64,000 nucleotides of DNA from Geobacter sp. DSM 9736. GTDB lineage: Bacteria > Desulfobacterota > Desulfuromonadia > Geobacterales > Geobacteraceae. Below are positions 16,768-25,906 of this stretch, one piece after another (the first letter of the stretch is position 1; every line of letters starts with the position of its first letter). The DNA lies in the NCBI RefSeq assembly GCF_900187405.1, contig NZ_LT896716.1, positions 1,178,001 through 1,242,000 of the forward strand. The letters run 5' to 3'. A program made the position numbers and the translations under genes. The notes under the pieces are model-generated. The model worked only from the letters and a program-made list of their open reading frames with translations. It did not search any database and was not told the origin of the DNA.

Positions 16768-16795
16768 ATATCGGCAAGGAAGACTAATAACTTTA
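16768..16795 (-). promoter_or_regulatory. Sigma-28-like promoter of flgM
   Basis: On the minus strand the elements TAAAGTTA and GCCGATAT are separated by 12 bp. The FliA consensus is TAAAGTTT-N11-GCCGATAA, so the match is strong with spacing one base longer. It lies 37 bp before the flgM start. Confidence 0.65.
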
Positions 16796-16818
16796 GAAAA
16801 AAAGCTTATATCTGTTTT

Positions 16819-17463
16819 TTATCTGAAACACGGCAACTGCAGCAAGGCGGGAAGATCATTGATGATGAAGTCAGCCTGTTTTAGTTCCTCAGGTTGACCA
16901 TAGCCGAAGCGGCAACCAACTGTTGCAACCCCGGCAGCTTTTCCGGCTACCATGTCATTGATGCTATCCCCTATCATTACCGCATTAGAAGGTGGTATTG
17001 AAAGGTCTTGCAGAACTTTGACAATAGGGTCAGGAGAAGGCTTTCTGGTTGGTAGGGAATCTCCTCCAAGGATAACGTAAAAATACTCGTCAATCTTTAA
17101 AAGAGAGAGTAGTTTTCGGCAGAGGTGCTCGACCTTGTTCGACACCAAAGCAATTGTTGCACCCTGATCCTTTAGTTCTCCGAGCGTCTCAAGTACACCC
17201 GGGTAAAGCCTGGACCGCTCCACAAGATGCTTTTCGTTGTAGGATAGGAAAAGATTCAGGCAGTGATCTACTTCAGAAGCATCTGCATCATGTAGCGCAT
17301 GCTCCACAAGGTACCTAGCCCCTTGTCCCACGAGCTTCCTGACGTCTCCCATTCCAAGTGCTTTACGCCCTGTCATCATCATGAAGTGATTTACGGCATC
17401 GGTTAGGTCGGGAAGCGAATCGACAAGGGTACCGTCCAGATCGAAGATAACCAGCTTTGTCAA
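16819..17463 (-). CDS. gph: HAD-superfamily phosphoglycolate phosphatase
   Basis: The 214-aa hydrolase has the HAD motif I FDLDGTLVDS with the nucleophile Asp at residue 8, motif II in ALVSNK, motif III Lys in TRKPSPDP, and motif IV MIGDSINDM. The helical cap between residues 15 and 85 is typical of the Gph/PGP group, which removes phosphate from 2-phosphoglycolate formed in DNA repair. Other HAD substrates are possible. It starts 3 nt after guaA on the same strand and is probably the last gene of a guaB-guaA-gph operon. Confidence 0.87.
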   Translation of the reverse strand: MTKLVIFDLDGTLVDSLPDLTDAVNHFMMMTGRKALGMGDVRKLVGQGARYLVEHALHDADASEVDHCLNLFLSYNEKHLVERSRLYPGVLETLGELKDQGATIALVSNKVEHLCRKLLSLLKIDEYFYVILGGDSLPTRKPSPDPIVKVLQDLSIPPSNAVMIGDSINDMVAGKAAGVATVGCRFGYGQPEELKQADFIINDLPALLQLPCFR

Positions 17464-17466
17464 GCT

Positions 17467-19017
17467 CTATTCCCACTCGATTGTAGCTGGAGGTTTCTGG
17501 CTGATATCATAAACTACCCGATTCACTCCTTTAACCTCATTGATAATCCGGGAAGATATACTTCCCAGGATATCATAGGGAAGCTTGACCCAGTCCGCAG
17601 TCATCCCGTCGAGAGAATTGACAGCCCTCAGTGCGACCGTGTAATCATAAGTGCGTGCATCCCCCATTACACCAACCGTACGAACAGGAAGAATTACCGC
17701 GAATGATTGCCATATCTCCCGGTACAGCCCTGCCTTCCGAATCTCTTCAAGAACGATCGCATCCGCTTCTCGAAGAATATCCAGTTTTTCCTTGGATATC
17801 TCGCCAATGCAGCGGATGGCGAGTCCCGGCCCCGGGAAAGGCTGCCTGTAAATAACCTCATCCGGCATCCCTAGTTCCTTCCCGAGCAGACGCACCTCAT
17901 CTTTAAAAAGCTCGCGCACCGGTTCAAGGAGCTTCAAGTTCATCTTTTCCGGCAGCCCCCCTACATTATGGTGACTTTTGATCACAGCCGAGGGACCTTT
18001 TGTGGATACGGATTCGATCACATCAGGGTAAAGCGTACCCTGCGCCAAATAATCCACATGACCAAGCTTTTTAGCTTCCTCTTCGAAGAGAAAAATGAAC
18101 TCATTACCGATAATTTTTCTTTTCTGCTCAGGATCTGTTATCCCCTCCAGCTTCTCAAGGAAGCGGTCAGAAGCATCTACATAGGCAAGATTAATGTGGA
18201 AGTGGCTTCTGAAAAGACTTACGACTTTGTCAGCCTCCCCCTTTCTGAGCAAACCATTGTTAACGAACACGCAATGCAGTTGATCCCCTATTGCCTTGTG
18301 AATCAACACGGCGACTACCGATGAATCGACCCCCCCCGACAAGGCACAAAGAACTTTGCCGTTGCCTACCTTGCGGCGGATATCCTGGATTTCCGTTTCA
18401 ATGAAGTTGGCCATGGTCCAGACGGGGCGGCAGTCACAGATGGCAGAGATGAAATTACCGAGAATCTCTTCACCGCGTGGAGTATGCACTACCTCAGGGT
18501 GAAACTGAACGCCAAAGAAGCGTCGCTGCTCATCCTTCATTGCGGCCACCGGGCAGTGGTCAGTGTGAGAGATAACCTGGAAGCCACTGGGCAAGCTTTC
18601 GATGCGGTCCCCGTGAGACATCCATACTTCAGCTTTTCCTTCAAAACCAACAAATAAATCCTTAGAATCGTCCACAGTCATGAGGGACCGGCCATACTCC
18701 CGCTTTTTCGACCGCTCGACTTTCCCTCCCAACTGGTGAGTCATGAGCTGCATGCCGTAGCAGATTCCCAGAACCGGAACATTAAGATCGAATATCCGGA
18801 CATCGGAATGGGGAGCATCCTCGTCATAGACACTGGAAGGACCACCGGAAAGGATAATTCCTTTCGGCTGGAATTCCTGTATCCGCGAAAATGGCAGGTT
18901 GTAGGGATGAATTTCACAATAGACGCTTTGTTCCCTCACGCGGCGAGCAATCAGCTGAGTCACCTGAGAGCCAAAATCTAATATGAGTATTTTTTCACTA
19001 TGAATATCAGCCGTCAT
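17467..19017 (-). CDS. guaA: GMP synthase (glutamine-hydrolysing)
   Basis: The 516-aa enzyme turns XMP, ATP and glutamine into GMP. The N-terminal class I amidotransferase has the nucleophile in GICYGMQLM and His-Glu in VQFHPEV. The ATP-pyrophosphatase domain has the P-loop LSGGVDSSV near residue 229. The C-terminal dimerisation domain ends with KPPATIEWE, the standard ending. It is 11 nt downstream of guaB, so the last two steps of GMP synthesis are co-expressed. Confidence 0.98.
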   Translation of the reverse strand: MTADIHSEKILILDFGSQVTQLIARRVREQSVYCEIHPYNLPFSRIQEFQPKGIILSGGPSSVYDEDAPHSDVRIFDLNVPVLGICYGMQLMTHQLGGKVERSKKREYGRSLMTVDDSKDLFVGFEGKAEVWMSHGDRIESLPSGFQVISHTDHCPVAAMKDEQRRFFGVQFHPEVVHTPRGEEILGNFISAICDCRPVWTMANFIETEIQDIRRKVGNGKVLCALSGGVDSSVVAVLIHKAIGDQLHCVFVNNGLLRKGEADKVVSLFRSHFHINLAYVDASDRFLEKLEGITDPEQKRKIIGNEFIFLFEEEAKKLGHVDYLAQGTLYPDVIESVSTKGPSAVIKSHHNVGGLPEKMNLKLLEPVRELFKDEVRLLGKELGMPDEVIYRQPFPGPGLAIRCIGEISKEKLDILREADAIVLEEIRKAGLYREIWQSFAVILPVRTVGVMGDARTYDYTVALRAVNSLDGMTADWVKLPYDILGSISSRIINEVKGVNRVVYDISQKPPATIEWE

Positions 19018-19028
19018 TATCGTTCCTG

Positions 19029-20513
<1,485 letters not shown>

Positions 20514-20544
20514 TTACAGTTTTTCGGAAAAGTATTAACCGGGC

Positions 20545-20573
20545 AAATTAGTACAGGGGGTGGTGCAAGTCAA
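20545..20573 (-). promoter_or_regulatory. Sigma-70-type promoter of guaBA
   Basis: On the minus strand TTGACT and TAATTT are separated by 17 bp, 43 bp upstream of the guaB start codon. Confidence 0.65.
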
Positions 20574-20642
20574 GTTAAAATGGGCTCAACAAATTGAGGA
20601 TGAGTACTGCACTAAACCCTTGGCAAGGATAGGGGCATAGCA

Positions 20643-21713
20643 TCAAACAGGAATGAAACTGTTCTCTTTGCTGATTCGGCGAACTGTTGCCACAAGCAAG
20701 TTCACCGACTGCTCCAGATCAGAGAGGGAGAGAACCTCCACGGGTGTATGCATGTAGCGAAGAGGTATCTTGACCAGCGCAGTAGCGACTCCACCCCGGG
20801 AAATCTGCATTACGTTTGCATCAGTCCCTGTTGCTTTCGGGATGCCGGTAAACTGTACGGGTATTTTTTCGCGCTCGGCGGTTTCCGCCAGAAGCTCAAA
20901 CAAAGCCGGATTGACATTTGCGCCCCGGGGAATGATCGGCCCCTTTCCTAAGGCCACCTCCCCGTTGTGTTTTTTCTCGACATCCGGCTGGTCCGTACAA
21001 AAATCCACCTCCACACAAATCCCTACATGAGGATTTACAGTATAACTACTCGTCGTGCCCCCCCTTAGTCCTACCTCCTCTTGGACAGAGGAGACTCCAA
21101 ACAGGTCTGACGAAAGTCCTCCTTCCTCGCTGATTCTGCGCAAAACCTCAGCTACAACGAAACTGCCGGCCTTGTCATCAAATCCACGAGCTGTAACACG
21201 ATCTCCCTCAAGCTCAAGAAGCTCGACGCTGAAGGTAACCGGATCCCCGACACGGACCAGCCCCTCGGCCTCCTTTTTTGAGCCTACTCCGATGTCTATA
21301 TACTGGCTATCTAGCTTAACTACAGTTTCACGGTCCTTCGCTTCCATAAGATGTATTGGTTTTTTACCGACAACACCAGGAATCGTGCCGTTTCTGCCAT
21401 GCACCAATACTCGCTGCCCCGGTACAATGTGCGGGTCGACACCACCGATGGCACCGAAATAAAGAAAACCACGGTCCTCTATGTATTTGATCTGGAATCC
21501 GATCTCATCTGAATGGCCAACCAGCATCACTCTGGGCAATTCTTCTGTCCCCGTCCCCCTGACAAGACCTATTACATTGCCTAGCACGTCAGTCTTTGCT
21601 TCTGCAAAAGGCTCTATATAGGAGCGGAAAACCCGCTGGGCCGGCTGCTCATAGCCAGAAGGGCTCGGAGCGGCTATCAACTGACGAAGGAAGTTCAATG
21701 ATTCTGCGCGCAT
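20643..21713 (-). CDS. M42-family metallo-aminopeptidase
   Basis: The 356-aa protein matches the M42 glutamyl/tetrahedral aminopeptidase family (often mis-annotated as endoglucanase). Metal and catalytic motifs are visible: VGHSDEIGFQIKYI, RGFDDKAGSFVV, SSVQEEVGLRGG with the catalytic Glu, and the C-terminal MHTPVEVLSLSDLE with a metal-binding His. These enzymes form large dodecameric tetrahedra that degrade peptides in the cytoplasm. It is the last of a miaB - BFN nuclease - peptidase run on the minus strand, 13 nt after the nuclease gene. Confidence 0.9.
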   Translation of the reverse strand: MRAESLNFLRQLIAAPSPSGYEQPAQRVFRSYIEPFAEAKTDVLGNVIGLVRGTGTEELPRVMLVGHSDEIGFQIKYIEDRGFLYFGAIGGVDPHIVPGQRVLVHGRNGTIPGVVGKKPIHLMEAKDRETVVKLDSQYIDIGVGSKKEAEGLVRVGDPVTFSVELLELEGDRVTARGFDDKAGSFVVAEVLRRISEEGGLSSDLFGVSSVQEEVGLRGGTTSSYTVNPHVGICVEVDFCTDQPDVEKKHNGEVALGKGPIIPRGANVNPALFELLAETAEREKIPVQFTGIPKATGTDANVMQISRGGVATALVKIPLRYMHTPVEVLSLSDLEQSVNLLVATVRRISKENSFIPV

Positions 21714-21726
21714 TATACCTCCGATG

Positions 21727-22224
21727 CTACATAGGATATTTACCCATATCTTTTGGATCCAGATTATCTAGAAATTCTACGAATCGACGAGCGTCGCTTT
21801 CCGCTCCCCCATTGCCCAGTGAGTCAAGAGATGCTTGCGTCAGTACAGTATAGTCAACAAGAATTGGCAGCCGGTACTTCAATGAACATAGTACGGCCTC
21901 GCTCCCCTTGATCTCGACCGTCACATCATCGGAACCCTCTCTCCTAGATGTGAGGGTCCCGTACAGTATTCCGTCGCAAATGCGTTCAATGGAAATACGG
22001 GTGACTGATACTCCGAGCTGTTTCAGCAACACTGCAACAAGATCCTCACGTCCACTATGTGAGATCATTTCCCGACCTATAAGCTCAACAGCAATGGAAA
22101 CGGCTTCGTTGGAACTGACCCAGATCGGTACCATGTTTTCTTCACGTAAATCCCGTAAAAGCACCGCGAGTTTCTTTGTCAAGGCATCTAGCGCGAATCC
22201 ATATACATTCATTTCAATAAACAT
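21727..22224 (-). CDS. Bifunctional nuclease (BFN/DUF151) family protein
   Basis: The 165-aa protein has the BFN signature: NVYGFALDALTKKLAVLLRD, then VPIWVSSNEAVSIAVEL, and ISIERICDGILYGTL. Family members have DNase and RNase activity in some organisms; others are untested. The start at 22224 has a gagg site 5 nt upstream. A longer frame reaching 22278 would overlap miaB and is less likely. It is read 34 nt after miaB. Confidence 0.85.
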   Translation of the reverse strand: MFIEMNVYGFALDALTKKLAVLLRDLREENMVPIWVSSNEAVSIAVELIGREMISHSGREDLVAVLLKQLGVSVTRISIERICDGILYGTLTSRREGSDDVTVEIKGSEAVLCSLKYRLPILVDYTVLTQASLDSLGNGGAESDARRFVEFLDNLDPKDMGKYPM

Positions 22225-22258
22225 TATAACCTCTTCTGGTGTAACATCAGGTGATGTT

Positions 22259-23584
22259 TCAGACAGAACAAATTTCACCTAAAAGGGAGTTCTGATAGGC
22301 CGCTGTAATCTGCACGTTTACAAGTTTACCTCTGTATGACTCATCCCCTGGAAAGTTGACAATACGGTTGCCTGATGTTCGACCGAACACCTGTCCTTCT
22401 TTTTTGCTTCGTCCTTCCACAAGGACTTCCTGAACCGACCCCACATGTCGGGAGTTGCTTTCAAGCGTGTGCAGACGCTGCAGTTCCTGGAGCCGGCTCA
22501 GCCGCTCCTGCTTCTCCTTGCGTTTAACGTCATCAGGTAGTCCGGCAGCCTCGGTACCTGGCCGAGCTGAATATATAAACGAGAAAAGGTCTGCATACCT
22601 GACCTCTTCCATAAGCGACAGCGTTTCCAGAAAATCTTCTTCCTTTTCTCCAGGAAATCCAACGATCATATCGCCTGTGATCTGAATATCCGGCCTGGCC
22701 CGCCTAAGACCATCAATCATTGCAAGATATTGGCGGCGATTGTAGCCACGGTTCATTTTCGTGAGGATCAAGTCACTTCCAGCTTGGGCAGGAAGGTGGA
22801 TATGGCTGCATAATTTAGGTAGGTTCGCAAAGCAGTTCATCAGCTCAAGAGAAATATCCTTTGGGTGTGAGGTCGTGAATCGAATTCGCTCTATGCCTTC
22901 TATGCTGGAGATTTCGTGTAGAAGATTCGGAAAATCGTGCTCATCAGCCTCCTTCAAACCGTACGAATTGACATTCTGCCCAAGCAGAGTCACCTCTTTA
23001 ACACCCTGGGCCGTCATCAGCCTAATCTCGCGTACTATTTCGGAGGAGCTACGACTTATTTCTCTACCCCTTACATAAGGGACTATGCAATAGGAACAGA
23101 AGTTGTCACATCCCTGCATGATGGTTACAAATCTTGAGGGTCCGCCTGACGTGTCACTAAACGGGAACAGGGCGGAACGTGTTTCCCGGTCAAGAAAGTG
23201 AACCTCCGCACTTCTCTTGCCCTGTTCGGCGGCATTTACCATATCAGGAAGCAGATGTAGGTTGTGAGTCCCGAACACAAGGTCGAGGTGAGGTACTTTT
23301 TCAAGGAGCTTTTCTCCTTCCTGCTGCGCCACACAGCCCCCCACGCCGAGGATCAGGCTTCTGTTCTTCTTTTTCAGACCTTTATATGTTGCGAGATGGT
23401 TGTAGACCTTTTCCTCCGCTTTAGCCCTGACGCTACAGGTGTTTAGGATGATGAGATCCGCCCGCGACGAATCCTCCACCGGTTGATATCCGATGCCCTT
23501 GAGCAGAGCGATGATCTTATCCGAATCGCTGACGTTCATCTGACAGCCGAATGTTTCTACAAAAACCGACTTTACTCTTTCCAA
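22259..23584 (-). CDS. miaB: tRNA-2-methylthio-N6-isopentenyladenosine synthase
   Basis: The 441-aa radical-SAM methylthiotransferase thiomethylates i6A37 of tRNAs. The N-terminal UPF0004 domain carries three cluster Cys in TFGCQMNVSDS, LNTCSVRAKAEEK and GVGGCVAQQEG. The radical-SAM motif is GCDNFCSYCIVPYVRGRE. The C-terminal TRAM domain is present (VLVEGRSKKEGQVFGRT). All conserved features of MiaB, rather than RimO or MtaB, are seen. It leads the BFN nuclease and M42 peptidase genes. Confidence 0.97.
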   Translation of the reverse strand: MERVKSVFVETFGCQMNVSDSDKIIALLKGIGYQPVEDSSRADLIILNTCSVRAKAEEKVYNHLATYKGLKKKNRSLILGVGGCVAQQEGEKLLEKVPHLDLVFGTHNLHLLPDMVNAAEQGKRSAEVHFLDRETRSALFPFSDTSGGPSRFVTIMQGCDNFCSYCIVPYVRGREISRSSSEIVREIRLMTAQGVKEVTLLGQNVNSYGLKEADEHDFPNLLHEISSIEGIERIRFTTSHPKDISLELMNCFANLPKLCSHIHLPAQAGSDLILTKMNRGYNRRQYLAMIDGLRRARPDIQITGDMIVGFPGEKEEDFLETLSLMEEVRYADLFSFIYSARPGTEAAGLPDDVKRKEKQERLSRLQELQRLHTLESNSRHVGSVQEVLVEGRSKKEGQVFGRTSGNRIVNFPGDESYRGKLVNVQITAAYQNSLLGEICSV

Positions 23585-23714
23585 GTTCCGCTTCTCCGTT
23601 CCGTTATAATCCTGTAATTCTTGAATATCCTTAGTTCAGTTGACATCTTCGCTCATGAGCACTAAGCTCACAACACTTATATCGTACGACAAAGAGAAAA
23701 AGGGAGCAACCTCG

Positions 23715-24296
23715 ATGGATCCACTCCAGCTCTTGCATAAATATTTTCCGGATCAGAAGGCAAGGACCATAGTTATCACACACAGTCGTCTTGTAGCCGA
23801 CAAAGCAGTATCAATCGCAAACCGCTTAGGAACGCCTGATATCAGATTTATAGAGGAAGCTGCCATGCTCCACGATATAGGGGTGTCACGCGTGCATGCA
23901 CCAAGAATTGGCTGTTTCGGACCCAATAACTATATCTGTCACGGAATATTAGGGCGAAGCATCCTGGAGGATGAAGGATTTCCACAACACGCACTGGCCT
24001 GCGAGCGACACATAGGCGTTGGTCTCACAGTAGAAGACATCCTGCACCAGCAATTACCTCTCCCCCACAGGGACATGACGCCCGTAACGCTTGCTGAAGA
24101 AATAATCAGCTTTGCTGATCTATTTTATTCCAAAAAGCCGAATGAAATATCGAAGGAAAAGTCGGTTATAGAAGTGCGAAAAAATCTGGCCCGCTTTGGC
24201 CAGGCAAAGGTCGTAATTTTCGATGCCCTACTAGACAAATTTTCCGCCGGATCAAACACCATAAAACTTGAGCTGGGCAGTTGCCATTTCAGCTGA
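23715..24296 (+). CDS. HD-domain hydrolase
   Basis: The 193-aa protein has an HD phosphohydrolase domain: HSRLVADKA, then the metal-binding pair in EEAAMLHDIGVSRVH, followed by HGILGRSIL and ERHIGVGLT with further His ligands. The fold suggests a metal-dependent phosphatase on a nucleotide-like substrate; the substrate is unknown. The start at 23715 (MDPLQLL) has ggag 8 nt upstream. An ATG at 23640 would add 25 residues of low-complexity sequence. It is convergent with hisG, with a shared terminator between. Confidence 0.82.
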   Translation: MDPLQLLHKYFPDQKARTIVITHSRLVADKAVSIANRLGTPDIRFIEEAAMLHDIGVSRVHAPRIGCFGPNNYICHGILGRSILEDEGFPQHALACERHIGVGLTVEDILHQQLPLPHRDMTPVTLAEEIISFADLFYSKKPNEISKEKSVIEVRKNLARFGQAKVVIFDALLDKFSAGSNTIKLELGSCHFS

Positions 24297-24300
24297 CAAC

Positions 24301-24330
24301 AAAAAGGGGCAGTCAAGACCGCCCCTCATT
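24301..24330. terminator. Bidirectional terminator between the HD gene and hisG
   Basis: Stem aggggc-a-gtc / gac-c-gcccct with short loop. An A-run lies to the left and AT-rich sequence to the right. It serves both convergent genes. Confidence 0.8.
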
Positions 24331-24349
24331 ATTTTATAATCGGTTTGAG

Positions 24350-25225
24350 TCAAATTATTTTATTAAGCGGGTATTCAATAATACCCTCAGCACCCTGCTT
24401 CAACAGTTCCGGAACGATGCCCCTCACTTCCTTCTCGGGGAGGATGCTTTCGATCGAGACCCAGTCCGAGTTGTACAGGTTCGCAACAGTGGGATTTTTA
24501 AGACTTGGCAAAATCTTGATGATCTCTTCAACCTTGCTGCCAGGAGCATTCATCTTGAGACCTACCATCCCCTCGGCCTTAAGGGCGGATTTCAGAAGAG
24601 TAGCAATCTGCTCGATTTTCCCTCTCTTCCACGGATCTGCCATTGCAGCCCTGTTAGCCACCATTACCGGCACCGACTCCATCATCTCGCACACGATCCG
24701 CAACCCGTTTGCTTTTATTGTCGAGCCAGTCTCCGTAACTTCCACGATGGCATCACAAAGCCCATCAACCACTTTTGCTTCAGTTGCCCCCCATGAAAAT
24801 TCGACTGTTACCGGAATGCCTCTATCAGCAAAGTAGCGTTTCGTGAAACCCACAAGCTCCGTCGAGATGGTGGCTCCATGAAGGTCCTCCGGCTTCTGGA
24901 CAGGGGAATCCTTCGTTACCACGAGCACCCAACGTGCCGGACGCCTAGACACTTTTGAGTATACCATCTCGCATATTGTCACAACATCCGACTCGTTCTC
25001 GGCCACCCAATCTCGGCCAGCAATGCCGACATCTATAGTGCCACGCTCAACATATTTCCCCATCTCCTGGGGACGTATTAGCTTACAATGAATGTCCTCA
25101 TCGTCTATGGTCGGAAAATAACTGCGGGACGAAATTCCGATGTTCCATCCAGCCTTTTTAAACAGTTCGACAGTTGCCGCTTCAAGGCTACCCTTGGGAA
25201 TGCCAAAATTCAAAAGAGTCTTCAT
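24350..25225 (-). CDS. hisG: ATP phosphoribosyltransferase (long form)
   Basis: The 291-aa enzyme starts histidine synthesis, joining ATP and PRPP. The catalytic core begins [20 protein letters not shown], and the PRPP-binding motif is in [16 protein letters not shown]. At this length it includes the C-terminal ACT-like regulatory domain, so it is the histidine-inhibited long form (hexameric, no HisZ needed). The start at 25225 has aggagaac upstream; the longer frame to 25312 overlaps hisI. It lies 20 nt after hisI. Confidence 0.96.
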   Translation of the reverse strand: MKTLLNFGIPKGSLEAATVELFKKAGWNIGISSRSYFPTIDDEDIHCKLIRPQEMGKYVERGTIDVGIAGRDWVAENESDVVTICEMVYSKVSRRPARWVLVVTKDSPVQKPEDLHGATISTELVGFTKRYFADRGIPVTVEFSWGATEAKVVDGLCDAIVEVTETGSTIKANGLRIVCEMMESVPVMVANRAAMADPWKRGKIEQIATLLKSALKAEGMVGLKMNAPGSKVEEIIKILPSLKNPTVANLYNSDWVSIESILPEKEVRGIVPELLKQGAEGIIEYPLNKII

Positions 25226-25245
25226 TTGTTCTCCTGGACAATCTA

Positions 25246-25620
25246 TTACTTGTATACTTGCGCCGGATCGAAAAGAGGATTCGAGTGCTCCACCCATTTT
25301 CCATCCTCCCATTTGACATAAAAGCAGCTACGATTCCCCGTGTGGCATGCTGCCGGACCATTTTGTCGAACCTTGATTACAACTGTGTCAGCATCGCAAT
25401 CCGTAAGCACCTCCTGAACGTCTTGCGTGTTTCCAGACTCCTCCCCCTTCATCCAGTACTTATTTCGACTGCGGCTGAAGAACCACGTCTTGCCGGTTTC
25501 AAGGGTAAGGTTGAGAGTTTTCTCATCCATAAAAGCAACCATGAGAACCTCGTTCGTCTCGCAATCCTGGATTACGGCCGGGATAAGCCCCCCCATTTTT
25601 TCAAAATCAAGCTTGATCAT
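25246..25620 (-). CDS. hisI: Phosphoribosyl-AMP cyclohydrolase
   Basis: The 124-aa enzyme opens the purine ring of PR-AMP, the third step of histidine synthesis. Its signatures are [36 protein letters not shown] and the Zn-binding Cys in DCDADTVV and [14 protein letters not shown]. There is no fused HisE domain, so PR-ATP pyrophosphatase must be encoded elsewhere. It leads hisG, but no other his genes are present here. Confidence 0.95.
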   Translation of the reverse strand: MIKLDFEKMGGLIPAVIQDCETNEVLMVAFMDEKTLNLTLETGKTWFFSRSRNKYWMKGEESGNTQDVQEVLTDCDADTVVIKVRQNGPAACHTGNRSCFYVKWEDGKWVEHSNPLFDPAQVYK

Positions 25621-25906
25621 ATAATCATCACTCCTGTGCCGACATTTTTACAGAAGGTTTTTGAATACACTACTGCTTACCAGGTGTCAATAGTGTTGGC
25701 CACTGATGATAAGACTTGAACAGGCTGCTCAATGCTAGGACATAGCTGGAAGTGGAAGTATCGAATCTCGCCTCGGAGATCCTCCAGCTATAACGAAAAG
25801 AACAGGCATTCTCTAGCAACATGGGTAGAGCAAATTGCAGGATCCTGACACCAAAGATTAAGGCACTAAACATGCACCGGTCCGTGTAACAATCGGGAAG
25901 GTCACT

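Noticed and set aside
25621-25906. Possible gene or RNA element between hisI and the exported protein
   Set aside because: No open frame with a credible start and no recognisable RNA fold; treated as an intergenic region.
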